Positions 1 to 9,028 of a stretch of DNA of 64,000 bases are shown here, piece after piece. The DNA comes from Bacteroides sp. (GTDB lineage Bacteria; Bacteroidota; Bacteroidia; Bacteroidales; Bacteroidaceae). The position numbers were made by a program, and so were the translations under genes. The first letter of the stretch is position 1. Every line of letters begins with the position of its first letter. The stretch lies in contig NZ_JAQVBV010000006.1 in the NCBI RefSeq assembly GCF_028690125.1, positions 1-64,000 of the forward strand. The letters run 5' to 3'. The notes under the pieces are model-generated. The model was not told the DNA's origin, searched no databases, and was given only the letters and a program-made list of their open reading frames with translations.

Positions 1-405
1 TTCCACCGTGCAAAGGTAAAGACCAATACATCCAAAGAAGAAAAAAGAGCCGATAGATTATCAACAAACTATCAACAGCTAAGACGATTATGATACTTTT
101 TTAGTCATAAACAACCTGAGTAGTTACTATTTACATGAAGCTAAAACCAAGTAGTTTATACAATAAGCATTTTGCACAGTGCAAAAATAATGATTTGTAT
201 ACGTAAAAAGAAACCAATCGGTATGTTTTAAAACACCGAAACCCAATTTAACTTATATTAAAAAACTAGCTAATACAGATTTATATTTCTGATTTCATCC
301 CTATTCTGCGCCATCACATAGCGCATGTTGATAATAAGGATAATATCTATCAGCTTTCGGTTACTCAGGGTAACTCAAGTGGAAAAATCAGTATATTTGT
401 CCTAG
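1..405. other. non-coding left edge of element
   Basis: No credible gene is seen here. The stretch is AT-rich and contains one copy of an imperfect direct repeat (about 144-292) whose partner lies beyond the transposase remnant that follows. It may be the border of a decayed insertion sequence. No attachment site could be identified. Confidence 0.4.
144..292. repeat. imperfect direct repeat, copy A
   Basis: The segment starts with AAACCAAGTAG and runs through AATAATGATTT and AACACCGAA to GATTTATA. The same landmarks occur in the same order and spacing in copy B at about 1585-1735, with many point differences. The two copies flank the IS1634-like transposase remnant in direct orientation, so they are not the inverted ends of one insertion sequence. 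Confidence 0.6.
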
Positions 406-1516
406 TTTGTGCGTAGGAAAAAGAATCGTTCAGGTATCATCTGTGCGGTGGTTGTCAGTAAAGTTCGTGGGCGATCCCGAGAAATATTCGGGACAGCTAA
501 ATTTACGGAGGAGCCAACACCCTTTTTAGCAAGTCTCAATTATGGTTGAGCCCTCATATGGTACGGTGTCCAGTTCTACGTTCTCATTTTTGAGCACATT
601 TTAACAAACAAATAAGCTGATAAGATGTAGACTTGAATCACATCTACCACTACATGGACAAGTTATATAGCATGCAGATGGATTTGGCTCAGCAGATCAG
701 TGTGGTGCATACACGGCAAATTTTTGGTACTCAACTTGGTCTTATGTTCTACGATTTAGTCGCCTTTTACTTTGAAGCGGTTATGACTGACGTATTTCGT
801 AAGCCAGATTTTTCCAAAGATGGTAAAACGGAGAGTCTGTCACAGGTTGTGCTCGGGTTACTTGTCAGCGAGGATGGTTATCCTCTCTCATAGTCGTTGT
901 ACAATGGTAGCCAGTATGATGGATTTGACATGATTCCAATGATAGATGACTTCAAACAGCGGATACACAAGGCGAGGACTTCATCATCGTTGCTGATTCC
1001 GGCTTGATGAACGGGAATGACGTTGCATTGCTGCGAAAGGACAACTATAAGTATGTACTTGGAGCGAGGATAAAGAGCTAGAGTGCAGAGGTGAAGAAAT
1101 AGATTCTTCAGCAGGACAAAAAAGACGAAGACTACAACGAATACAGGCGTAGCAACGGGGAACGTAATGGGTCATTAGAATTTCGAAAGGATCACTGGAA
1201 TGCGCCCCATGTTTCATTTTACCGAACGGAGGATAGTAGCACATATGTTTCTGTTTTATACCTATAATGTATATAAGGAGTTAGAGCGCATCATAAATTG
1301 AAAGGTATAGACATGAGTGCTGATAGGATACTGGATGTTGTAAGAACAACAACTACTATTGGGGTAAACATGTCGAAGAATGGAAAGGTATATACCAATT
1401 CCTGCCGGCAAAGTATCAGGTGGTCAAATCACTTTTCGAAGGCAAAGAGGCAAATGATTCAATTGAATGAGGCATTGAAGAGGTCTTTAAAATACTATTT
1501 GGTATTTTACCATTAA
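406..1516 (+). pseudogene. decayed IS1634/IS4-type DDE transposase
   Basis: Translated fragments in several frames follow the order of an IS1634-family transposase: an N-terminal FVRRKKNRSG segment near 406, then DLVAFYFEAV and SKDGKTESLSQVVLGLL near 740-880 around the first catalytic Asp. Next come MIPMIDDFKQR, VADSGLMN and KYVLGARIKS near 930-1080, and the C-terminal half with EYRRSNGER and KGIDMSADRILDVV to 1516. In-frame stops (for example after the DGYPLS stretch at 891) and frame changes break it repeatedly, and the start codon is lost. It is inactive. The family call rests on the DGYPL and VVADSGL type motifs and is fairly safe; the exact insertion sequence is unknown. Confidence 0.75.
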
Positions 1517-1953
1517 AAAAAGAGAGCAATGCAGCAAAATGTAAATGATAAAATATTAATAAATGGTATATTGGCATACAATTTAAACCAAGTAGCTATA
1601 TAATAAACATCTTGTATGCCGCTAAAATAATGATTTCCGCATCGCAAAAGAGACTGCTTGGTATGCCTTAAACACCGAATGCAAATTTAATTTTTAATAA
1701 GAAATAAATCAATAAAGATTTATACTTATACGCTAAGTATTGACTTCACAAAAATGAAATGCATAAAAATTTAAACGAATATTATTTTTGTTTACATACA
1801 AAGAATAAAACAAGTGTGTTTTTCAAAAAACAATAATAGCCCTCAAACCGTATAGAACAGAGGGGATACAAAGCAATATGCATAATTATTTCGCAAAAAA
1901 AACAGAAAGATGAATGGCTAATGTTTATCTTGCTCTTGATCTTGATCTTACAT
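1517..1953. other. intergenic, transposon debris
   Basis: No gene is seen. The first part holds copy B of the direct repeat; the rest is AT-rich sequence downstream of the convergent small membrane protein gene. Confidence 0.4.
1585..1735. repeat. imperfect direct repeat, copy B
   Basis: Partner of the repeat at 144-292. Shared blocks include AAACCAAGTAG, AAAATAATGATTT, AACACCGAA and AGATTTATA. Divergence between the copies suggests an old duplication or two relics of one element family. Confidence 0.6.
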
Positions 1954-2394
1954 TCACAATCTACGGTTACACTTTAAATGCTGCTCGTAGTCATAAGCAT
2001 CCAGCTTCGGAACTGACTTATTGCTCTTATCGTTATAAAACAAGCGCAAAATAAGCACTGGCCAGAACAAGGGAATAAGACACATCAGCACTAAATTCCA
2101 ATTAATATTGAATGAGCCGTCAGATGACCGTTCTACTTTCTTTTTCTCTCGACGCACCTCTTTCGGTTTCTTCTTGGATTTTTCAGATGTGCTTCCTAAA
2201 AAGCGAAGAATGCAATGAAAAGCATACCAAGCACTCGCTACCAAGCAAGCACCAAGTAGATTATCTTTCGCAAAAAACAGATAAGCAACAGCGACCCATG
2301 CCAGAATAGCAATGACTTCCTGAAGCTTTTGTAGAAGATAAACGATTCCCGCTACAATAATAATACCTATGATAATACTACTAATGATTTCCAT
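1954..2394 (-). CDS. small multi-pass membrane protein, unknown function
   Basis: A 146-residue protein not recognised as a member of any family. Hydrophobic stretches lie at about residues 3-20, 26-42, 45-64 and 101-119, so it probably spans the inner membrane several times. A very basic cytosolic segment (SEKSKKKPKEVRREKKK) sits between the third and fourth. It lies downstream of the AbiE-like operon on the same strand but 195 bases away, so it may have its own promoter. Its place in the cargo of an integrative element suggests an accessory function, possibly linked to the toxin-antitoxin genes, but nothing in the sequence proves that. Confidence 0.55.
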   Translation of the reverse strand: MEIISSIIIGIIIVAGIVYLLQKLQEVIAILAWVAVAYLFFAKDNLLGACLVASAWYAFHCILRFLGSTSEKSKKKPKEVRREKKKVERSSDGSFNINWNLVLMCLIPLFWPVLILRLFYNDKSNKSVPKLDAYDYEQHLKCNRRL

Positions 2395-2589
2395 GACTCT
2401 TATATCTTATTTCACATGCAATTTATCATGTCTTTTTCCAACAAGTACTCTATGGTACTTCTCTCTTTTTACATAGCTAATCCTTGAAGTGAATGCTTTT
2501 ACAAATATAACAAATATTATTTATTTTCCAACCGCCTTACCGGTATTAATATCATTAAGTGTGAAATATCTGAGAAATTGATGCCTTTC

Positions 2590-2988
2590 TCATTCCAACT
2601 TTTCCAATGCTTCCATTTTTACATTAAACCGATTTTGTATATCAGCCAACCGACTATTCTGCTCTGTCTTATATTGCTCAAATAGCTCGTTAACAGACTC
2701 CCGAATCAGCGAAGCCCTGCTTTTAAGCAGTTCACTGGTGGGAGAAACAAGTTCTTCCTGCATAATTTCAAGAATAGACATCTTCTCATTGAAAAGCCGG
2801 TCCAGACTGATGTACGATGCGTAAAACTCCAATGCCTTAATCAAAAAGTCGGAGTTCATGCCTTTTCCATTCTCCAAACGGAAAATATAGGTTTGCGTAA
2901 CACCTAGTCTTTCTGCCACTTCCGTTTGGCTCAACTTGAATATCTCACGCACCATCTTTAGTCTTTTCCCCAGTTGTTCACTATTCAT
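2590..2988 (-). CDS. XRE-family DNA-binding protein with coiled-coil tail
   Basis: A 132-residue protein with a Cro/C1-type helix-turn-helix at residues 7-60; LSQTEVAERLGVTQTYIFRLENG is the helix-turn-helix core. The C-terminal part (about 75-130) is charged and helical, likely a dimerising coiled coil. It is the third gene after the AbiEi/AbiEii-like pair, starting 20 bases after the toxin gene stop, so it is probably co-transcribed with them. It may act as a second regulator of the operon or as a toxin partner; the sequence does not decide this. The start is the ATG giving MNSEQLGKRLKMVRE. Confidence 0.75.
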   Translation of the reverse strand: MNSEQLGKRLKMVREIFKLSQTEVAERLGVTQTYIFRLENGKGMNSDFLIKALEFYASYISLDRLFNEKMSILEIMQEELVSPTSELLKSRASLIRESVNELFEQYKTEQNSRLADIQNRFNVKMEALEKLE

Positions 2989-3008
2989 CTTTTACTTGCA
3001 TCTTTAGA

Positions 3009-3983
3009 TTAAATACCAACACTCTCATTTAGTTTTCCATTCAGGAAACCGATAAATTCAGTGATACGCTCTTCAATATCATTCTTTGCCGGAATAGGGC
3101 TGTAAGCGAGCAATGATAACTCCCGTTCATACACTGGACTTATTTTTTTCCATATTGCTCCGAAATCAGTGAGCAATGGTGCTTCATGTAGCGAATGTTC
3201 CTGCCATCCTTCCGGCTGAGTGAACACCTTTTTATCATGTTCAGCCAGTTCTCGTAAATCGGCAACTAAATTATTCCGAGCATAATTCGCACACTCTATA
3301 TCAGCCAGCAGAAAGTACAGATCATAGAAGTGCCGTATCTTTCCTGCAACCCCTTCCGCCGGGTTCTCCGAAAAAGAGAACCGCAGCAGGGATACTGTCT
3401 TTTCACAGAGTGTCCGCCTCTTATCCAATATATTCAATTCAAACGGTTCCAGTCCAAATTCCCGAATATAATTCTCCAATCCGGTAGATTGGAGATATTG
3501 AGTGATAAAGCTTTGTATTGGCTTTCTCTCATACGGGTAGGGGTTCGCAAATGAATTCACCTCCACAACAATTCGATTTGCCACCTCTTGGTAATTCGTA
3601 TTTATCATTGCCGGATATTCGTGCAATGATTTCCGGTATCGTGAACCTTTGCTTGTCACCCCCTCTACATTGACTTCTTTCAATCCATTGGTCATTTGAA
3701 ATACGATTTTCTTGATAGCCGTCTTAACCTGATTTCCATTCTGCTCTCCTGTAAGGATAGCCACATCGACATCTTCCGAAAATCGGCTAATTAACCCATA
3801 CCCCTTAGACAAGGAAGTTCCTCCCTTGAAAACGGTCATATCCGCGTATTCGCATTGCGACAACTGTCTCAGCACCAGACTAATCCAATAATCTTTTTCG
3901 ATATACTGGGTTTGAATATTCAGTTCATTCGATGCGGCACGTATTGCCTGGGAAAACAAATCCTTATTTTCATCAAGTCTCAT
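3009..3983 (-). CDS. AbiEii-like nucleotidyltransferase toxin
   Basis: A 324-residue protein of the AbiEii/DUF1814 nucleotidyltransferase family, the toxin part of type IV abortive-infection systems. The key motif FKGGTSLSKGYG followed by RFSEDVDV (about residues 52-75) is the family's nucleotidyltransferase core, with the Gly-Gly-Ser/Thr loop and the Asp-x-Asp metal ligands. A second conserved stretch, KIRHFYDLYFLL, comes at about 215-226. AbiEii-type toxins transfer nucleotides onto RNA targets and stall growth on phage infection. The gene overlaps the upstream antitoxin gene by four bases (ATGA), the usual coupling of this pair. Both motifs look intact, so the toxin is probably active. Confidence 0.88.
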   Translation of the reverse strand: MRLDENKDLFSQAIRAASNELNIQTQYIEKDYWISLVLRQLSQCEYADMTVFKGGTSLSKGYGLISRFSEDVDVAILTGEQNGNQVKTAIKKIVFQMTNGLKEVNVEGVTSKGSRYRKSLHEYPAMINTNYQEVANRIVVEVNSFANPYPYERKPIQSFITQYLQSTGLENYIREFGLEPFELNILDKRRTLCEKTVSLLRFSFSENPAEGVAGKIRHFYDLYFLLADIECANYARNNLVADLRELAEHDKKVFTQPEGWQEHSLHEAPLLTDFGAIWKKISPVYERELSLLAYSPIPAKNDIEERITEFIGFLNGKLNESVGI

Positions 3984-4702
3984 TTAATCCTCCATTTCTT
4001 CATTTGTGGTAACACCGATCCATCTATACCGAACTGAAAATAAGACAGCGGGTTTAAAGAATCATACACACGCTTTACTGATTCCTCCCCCCATAATTTT
4101 TCTACCATAGCTCCGAATAGGGCTCTGGTAGCGGGAGGGTAATTCATCAAAAGCTCGACCAATGCTTCCAGTTCATTCTCATACTCTTTGAGAATGAACA
4201 ATAATCGCCTGCACGACTGGCTTACATCAGCATCGGGAATCTCCTTGATCATCTTGATGGTATCAAGCAATTGCAGGAGGGGAATGTTCTCTTCCGTAAT
4301 TTCATTGTGCTGCAAGAGGAACATCACGGGAACGATTCCTCGTTGCCGTCTGTTCTTTTTCACTCTTGTGCCAATCTGCACAACATTGGGTACCTGGGTT
4401 GTCAGCGCAAACTTATTAAATATAGCGTATCCAGTCACATATCCGATTCTCTTTCCATCCTTCAGCAGTAAATCCTTTACTATCTCTTCCTGACTTGGTT
4501 TCAGTTTTCCGAAAACCGACCGGATAGGCTTATAAAACTTACCTCTGGCAAATTTCTCAATATCCCCATGCTGAACCATTCGGTTTAACTCTTTAATCAC
4601 TGATTCCGAATAATTCATAGGTATATTCAGATCTCGGTATGAAAAAATCATATCCGCCTGCATGACTGAGATCTTGCTTCTAACTTCACCTGTAATAGTC
4701 AT
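3980..4702 (-). CDS. AbiEi-like antitoxin / transcriptional regulator (DUF6088 type)
   Basis: A 240-residue protein of the DUF6088/AbiEi-like class. The N-terminal 60 residues form a winged-helix type module (SYRDLNIPMNYSESVIKEL, then GDIEKFARGKFYKP), followed by an alpha/beta domain with GYVTGYAIFNKFALTTQ. Proteins of this kind bind inverted repeats in their own promoter and neutralise AbiEii toxicity without direct binding. The start codon is preceded by a strong GGAGG at 4707-4711, unusual for this genome. A TAGCTTTG promoter box and a perfect 11-bp palindrome sit just upstream. It is the first gene of a three-gene operon. Confidence 0.85.
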   Translation of the reverse strand: MTITGEVRSKISVMQADMIFSYRDLNIPMNYSESVIKELNRMVQHGDIEKFARGKFYKPIRSVFGKLKPSQEEIVKDLLLKDGKRIGYVTGYAIFNKFALTTQVPNVVQIGTRVKKNRRQRGIVPVMFLLQHNEITEENIPLLQLLDTIKMIKEIPDADVSQSCRRLLFILKEYENELEALVELLMNYPPATRALFGAMVEKLWGEESVKRVYDSLNPLSYFQFGIDGSVLPQMKKWRIK

Positions 4703-4719
4703 ATTACCTCCTTTTTTTG

Positions 4720-4727
4720 CAAAGCTA
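4720..4727 (-). promoter_or_regulatory. -7 box of the AbiE-like operon
   Basis: On the minus strand this reads TAGCTTTG, matching the Bacteroides consensus TAnnTTTG. It lies 18 bases before the ATG of the antitoxin gene, with the Shine-Dalgarno-like GGAGG between. Confidence 0.7.
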
Positions 4728-4732
4728 CAAAC

Positions 4733-4762
4733 ATTCCAGTAATTAAGCCCTATTACTGGAAT
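4733..4762. promoter_or_regulatory. palindromic operator of the AbiE-like operon
   Basis: ATTCCAGTAAT (4733-4743) and ATTACTGGAAT (4752-4762) form a perfect 11-bp inverted repeat with an 8-base spacer. It lies directly upstream of the -7 box, over the expected -33 region, so a protein bound here would block transcription. Binding by the AbiEi-like antitoxin is inferred from the family's known autoregulation. A T-run follows on the plus strand, but no plus-strand gene reads into it, so a terminator is less likely. Confidence 0.65.
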
Positions 4763-4794
4763 ATTTTTTTGAATTATTCCATTTTACGATTCAT

Positions 4795-6978
4795 CTACTT
4801 TGCATTTCCTTGATTAAATACTTCGGCAAGAAGTTGTTTGATATCCCAATCTACTTGAATGAAGTTGGTATATAATATCCGTTCTCGCGCATCTTTGGAT
4901 GCAAAGGTATAGAATTTAGGTAATGCAACGTAGCCGGATTCCTCTTTTTTGATCTCTTCCATATCAAAATCCGTTTTACAGAAGAATTTGGAGGTCTGAA
5001 ACTCTTCTGCTTCGAGAATATTCAAGCTGTCCCGCCTGCCGGTTCGTGTCTTGATAAAGTCACGGGCTACCTGTCCACAAATCCAGCCGGTGGCCAAATC
5101 CGCAATCTTTGAGGCGGGAATCAGGTTGTCCATATTCTCATTCAGGTTGATAGAGGTTTTATCCCGGTCTATCGTAACGCCTTTCTTCATCTGTACAATC
5201 TTGCCGAAGATGTCATTGCTTAACCATTCCAAGGTCTCTTTGCTTCGGGCGGAACCTGACACCACATTACCAACCGTAGTGATAATTTTCTGCATACCCA
5301 CTTTCCCGTAATCAGCTTCCAATTGCGGTAACTCCTGAAAGCCCAAAGTCACCGCTACCTTGTTGGAACGGGCAGTGCCAATCAATCGGTCTATCTTATG
5401 GAAATAGAGCGTAGGCAACTCATCCACAATGATGCTCGTAGGGATATTCTTTCCCTGTCCGGTATTCACCCGGGTGACAAGGCGGTTCAAAATAAGGGCG
5501 TTCAACGCACCGATGATGCTCTCCATCTCCGGGTCATTGGCAATCAGCAAGTAGGAGGGGTCATCGGGGTCGGAAACTTTCAAATCGAAGTCATCGCCAT
5601 CCTTGTGGAACACCCAGTAAGATTCTTTCGTAGCAAGACGCGAAGTATAAACACGCAGTGTACCAATCATACCTTCCAACTGCTCCATTGCCTTGTTCTG
5701 CAAAGCAGTTTTGAAAGGAGCCAGCAGCGGAGCAACCTCATTATCTGTTTGCAGCACATCGAAGATGGTTTGGTATCCCTCATTCAAGAACGAAAGGATA
5801 TGCGGCATATCGGAGTATTTGCCGAGCCAATAGTCCGGTATCACTTCCAAGCCTACAGAGTTGAATACCCGCCCTGTCGGTGCATTCCGTTGCAGGGAAG
5901 GATTCCACTTGATTTCGGCACGCAGCTTGTTCCCGCTTTTGTCAAACGGATCTTTCTCATAATTTACAAAGAAATAGATGCAGGCAGCAAGGAAGTTCAC
6001 CGCCGAAGTCTGGAAGAACTGGTCCGAACCGCCGCCGCCCTCTTTTTTCCCTTTCTGTAAGGATTCAAGCAGTGTTTCCGCCGTCTCGGAAGCAGCGGCC
6101 AGATTGTCGATGTATTTCTTTTGAATGGGATTCACCCGTCTGGAATATTCCACATCCACAAAGTTAATCACGTTGAACTTGCATCCTTTGGGCAACTGTC
6201 CGTTTCGTTTATTCTTCAAATAATGGTAATAGAGTTTTGTGGCGAGTGTCGGAAACTTATAGTCGTAGACCACCATCGCGAACCCCTTCGCACTGTGTTG
6301 CCGGATGAACGGCTCAATAATGGAGAATGTCTTACCCGAACCCGGCGTACCGACCACCCACGTGCCTCGGAAAGGGTTCATCACATTCACCCAACCTTTG
6401 CGGAACTTGCCTTTATAATAGAAGCGCATGGGGATGTTGACGGAGTACTCGTTTTCCTGCAAGAGCTTGCACTGTTGGAAAGACTCGTTTTCAAGGTTAA
6501 AACGGTCTTTGAGCAATCCTTCCTTCAGGAACTTGGAGATATTATCCAGTGCCACGTGCACCAGCACGGTGCCAATGACGGACACCAGCATGTAAAATAG
6601 AACGTTGGCACGGAAGCCGTAGAGGGTGAAACCCCAATCGTGCAGGAACAGCCAGACGGAAGTACCCAGCAACAGGAGTCCGCAAACCAGCGGATAGAAC
6701 ACCTGCCGGCGTCCGTCAAACTCGATATGCTTCTTGTTGCGTGTACCCACGCAGGTAATGCAAATCAAAAAGAAAGTAGCCAGTTTGCAGTAGACGAGGT
6801 TTCCGTCTTGGTAAATAAACCATTGCTTGATTCGCTCATGAATGTCGCAGAGCACACCGCCCCAGCTATCCAGTAGTGCTGGGTCGATGGCATACTCAAA
6901 AAACTCCAGCAGGACGGAGATATAAATCACCGCCCTGAATATCTTATAGGCTCCTTGCAGCTCCTTACTTTCTTCCAT
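4795..6978 (-). CDS. VirD4/TraG-class type IV coupling protein (Bacteroides MobC type)
   Basis: A 727-residue inner-membrane ATPase that couples the relaxosome to the conjugation channel. Four membrane segments lie in the first 145 residues (about 13-30, 64-78, 94-112, 124-143). The Walker A motif GTPGSGKT is at residues 210-217 and a Walker B-like IIVDELPTLY is near 520. Length and layout match the MobC coupling proteins of Bacteroides conjugative elements. It is the last gene of the long transfer operon, 11 bases after the lipoprotein gene. The partner relaxase is not found in this window, which is odd because coupling protein and relaxase genes are usually neighbours in these elements. Confidence 0.9.
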   Translation of the reverse strand: MEESKELQGAYKIFRAVIYISVLLEFFEYAIDPALLDSWGGVLCDIHERIKQWFIYQDGNLVYCKLATFFLICITCVGTRNKKHIEFDGRRQVFYPLVCGLLLLGTSVWLFLHDWGFTLYGFRANVLFYMLVSVIGTVLVHVALDNISKFLKEGLLKDRFNLENESFQQCKLLQENEYSVNIPMRFYYKGKFRKGWVNVMNPFRGTWVVGTPGSGKTFSIIEPFIRQHSAKGFAMVVYDYKFPTLATKLYYHYLKNKRNGQLPKGCKFNVINFVDVEYSRRVNPIQKKYIDNLAAASETAETLLESLQKGKKEGGGGSDQFFQTSAVNFLAACIYFFVNYEKDPFDKSGNKLRAEIKWNPSLQRNAPTGRVFNSVGLEVIPDYWLGKYSDMPHILSFLNEGYQTIFDVLQTDNEVAPLLAPFKTALQNKAMEQLEGMIGTLRVYTSRLATKESYWVFHKDGDDFDLKVSDPDDPSYLLIANDPEMESIIGALNALILNRLVTRVNTGQGKNIPTSIIVDELPTLYFHKIDRLIGTARSNKVAVTLGFQELPQLEADYGKVGMQKIITTVGNVVSGSARSKETLEWLSNDIFGKIVQMKKGVTIDRDKTSINLNENMDNLIPASKIADLATGWICGQVARDFIKTRTGRRDSLNILEAEEFQTSKFFCKTDFDMEEIKKEESGYVALPKFYTFASKDARERILYTNFIQVDWDIKQLLAEVFNQGNAK

Positions 6979-6989
6979 AATTTTGCAGA

Positions 6990-7640
6990 TTAGTAATTAA
7001 TGGTAATAATTGGTCGGGCTTTTTGGCAAAGGTTCTTCGGTGTTTCCTGTATAGCACCGCTTTTCAGCGAATACAGCCATGCTTTCTCCTTTTCCTGTCC
7101 CTTTACTTCCGTCGAAGTCCAGTACCAGCACGCATCCGCTTCATCAGGCAGAGTGTCGCCACCACAAGTTTCAAGAACTGGGTTAATGAGGGACTTCACC
7201 GCTTTCAGGTAACGCATTTGGGCGACGGATGGCACGTAGGCACTCTGCCCGTACCGCCACAATTCTACCACCTGTTGCGCCAGCGGAGACGAGGCATCCC
7301 GTCCGGAATACAAGGCATAGGTGTTGGTGTTCCCGTCCAACGCCTCGGTATCGGCGGAGGTGTTTTGGGCAATGCCTGTCGTATCGGAAAAAGCCGACGG
7401 CTCCAAGTCCCAGAGATAAACAGCGTATCCTTTCCCATCGATGCCCGCATCATAGTTCACGTGAAAGACTACGGCAATGGCTTCCTTGCCACTTGCCCGG
7501 TAGTTGTCTAAAGGAAGAATCTCCCCATCCGTACAAAGAATCTGGCACACCGCCAGTGAGTTGTCCGGGTATTCAATATGCCCATCGCAGCCAACCAGCA
7601 TAGCTGCCAGCAACAGGAACGAAATTACAATCTTGTTCAT
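6990..7640 (-). CDS. transfer-operon lipoprotein, DUF1566-like
   Basis: A 216-residue lipoprotein: the signal peptide ends in the lipobox LVGC (cysteine 18), so it should be lipid-anchored. The mature part has features of DUF1566/Fib_succ_major-like domains: CTDGEILPLDNY, a PSVAQMRYLKAV stretch and ACWYWTSTE, seen in many Bacteroidota surface proteins. It lies between the TraO gene and the coupling protein gene, where CTnDOT-type elements carry TraP/TraQ. A related layout (a PSVAELATLYYLV stretch near the C-terminus) occurs in the fimbrillin-like lipoprotein near the start of the operon, so the element has two exported proteins of related design. A role in donor-recipient surface contact is inferred. 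Confidence 0.7.
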   Translation of the reverse strand: MNKIVISFLLLAAMLVGCDGHIEYPDNSLAVCQILCTDGEILPLDNYRASGKEAIAVVFHVNYDAGIDGKGYAVYLWDLEPSAFSDTTGIAQNTSADTEALDGNTNTYALYSGRDASSPLAQQVVELWRYGQSAYVPSVAQMRYLKAVKSLINPVLETCGGDTLPDEADACWYWTSTEVKGQEKEKAWLYSLKSGAIQETPKNLCQKARPIITINY

Positions 7641-7646
7641 ACGCTC

Positions 7647-8153
7647 TTATTTGATTGGAAATTTAACACCAAGTACCAGACCGGTTCTGAACAAGTCTTT
7701 GCCATTTATCATCAAGTCGCTTTTTACTTGCCAGAACAGCACAAGCCCGCTCCGCATCGCATAGTTCTGCTCATAACCTACGTGGACACCGCCGAGGAAC
7801 TTATCCCGGTCAGAACCAACGGAAGCACCCAATCGGATACGTCCCACCGAGTTTCGGGTACGGACAACCGCAGGCTTATAAGCCGCCCCAACGCCCCACG
7901 CACGATAACTTTTCCAGAAGGATTCGGGGCAAACATGCCCGCATGAAGAGCAATCCTCCCATTTCAGATACACATTCCCGAAATACTCCCACGCATTGTG
8001 GTAACGGGTTTCCTGTTCCAGCCCAATGGTCACATCCCACCCGCGCTGGTACAGCAACCCTGTACCGACCTGAACAAACTTATCACCGTCCGAAGCATTG
8101 GCCTTTACCGATAACCCAAACAGAACAATCCCTATCATCCATATTTTTTTCAT
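7647..8153 (-). CDS. traO: conjugal transfer protein TraO
   Basis: A 168-residue exported protein with a signal peptide (residues 1-20, ending near ANA) and a barrel-like pattern of alternating residues. The series QVGTGLLYQRGWDVTIGLE, RIRLGASVGSD and VLGVKFPIK fits TraO of Bacteroides conjugative transposons, probably an outer-membrane part of the channel. A CSSCGHVC cluster near residue 73 adds unusual cysteines that could form disulfides. It follows the TraN gene by 16 bases. Confidence 0.78.
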   Translation of the reverse strand: MKKIWMIGIVLFGLSVKANASDGDKFVQVGTGLLYQRGWDVTIGLEQETRYHNAWEYFGNVYLKWEDCSSCGHVCPESFWKSYRAWGVGAAYKPAVVRTRNSVGRIRLGASVGSDRDKFLGGVHVGYEQNYAMRSGLVLFWQVKSDLMINGKDLFRTGLVLGVKFPIK

Positions 8154-8169
8154 TTTTCTTTCCCTTTAA

Positions 8170-9015
8170 TTATTCCACCTTGAGTAGCGCATCATGAAAA
8201 CTATCCGCACTCAGCACATCCTCATAATCAATATTGAGCGAAACCGTTCGCCCCGAAATCTGCTTTTCGTTCACCTCGATGCACAGTATCTTATCATTGG
8301 GAAAGGTCAGCTTCTTGATCGCAATCACGTTCCGGTATCCGGAGCGGAAAGTGGTCGATTTCTCCAGCATCATCTCCGGATACAACTCGATGGTCTGTGC
8401 ATTGGTCGCCTTCGTAATCTTCTTGTCCGAGAGTTTCAACCGTATCTCATCAATATCGAAGCGGATATTCGTCCGGTTACTGATAGAAAAATCCAGAAAG
8501 AAGTAATCGCCCGCCGTATAGATATTGTTCAGCCGCATCCGTAAACGATTACCCCGTGAACTGACATCCCGGTAACGGGCCGGTGAGTTCCATATCTTCC
8601 GGGCAAAAGCATACATATCTTCCGTAGACAGACTTACAGCGGGATTGTGATAAGGCACCGTTTCTGGTTGCCGTATCTCCTTGTCCGTGACTGCCTCCGA
8701 GATGCGGGACGTGTAAACCAGCCCGTACTGAGCACGGTAACGTTCGGTCACAATGGTAACGACTCCCAGTATGTCCCCATCCACAGCCGCCTCTTTGGGT
8801 TTAAGGCGAATCACGTTGTTAATCGGCTGGTCGCCCACCACCTTGTTGGTCGAAATGTCCACAAAGCGGATATTCTCTCCGGCTGTAACCAGAGTGGTCA
8901 CCTGTTCGTTGACCGTCAACACTTCCATTTCCATGAAAGTATCTTGCGCAAAGGCGGGAAAGGCAGCCACCATTCCTACCATCGCCACTAAAAGCTTTTT
9001 CATCTGATTCTTCAT
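8170..9015 (-). CDS. traN: conjugal transfer protein TraN (DUF4138)
   Basis: The protein begins MKNQMKKLLVAM and has a signal peptide ending in AFA, followed by Gln. The mature part matches the TraN/DUF4138 family, the VirB9-like outer-membrane-associated component of Bacteroides mating channels: beta-rich, with the stretch DMYAFARKIWNSPARYRDVSSR and then RLRLRLNNIY-type sequence. An upstream ATG at 9078 would overlap the TraM gene and hide the signal peptide, so the start at 9015 is preferred; it leaves 13 bases after the TraM stop. Confidence 0.85.
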   Translation of the reverse strand: MKNQMKKLLVAMVGMVAAFPAFAQDTFMEMEVLTVNEQVTTLVTAGENIRFVDISTNKVVGDQPINNVIRLKPKEAAVDGDILGVVTIVTERYRAQYGLVYTSRISEAVTDKEIRQPETVPYHNPAVSLSTEDMYAFARKIWNSPARYRDVSSRGNRLRMRLNNIYTAGDYFFLDFSISNRTNIRFDIDEIRLKLSDKKITKATNAQTIELYPEMMLEKSTTFRSGYRNVIAIKKLTFPNDKILCIEVNEKQISGRTVSLNIDYEDVLSADSFHDALLKVE

Positions 9016-9028
9016 TGATACTGTTTTT

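Noticed and set aside
4733..4770. Rho-independent terminator on the plus strand
   Set aside because: The stem and T-run fit, but no plus-strand gene leads into it; its place over the AbiE promoter makes an operator more likely.
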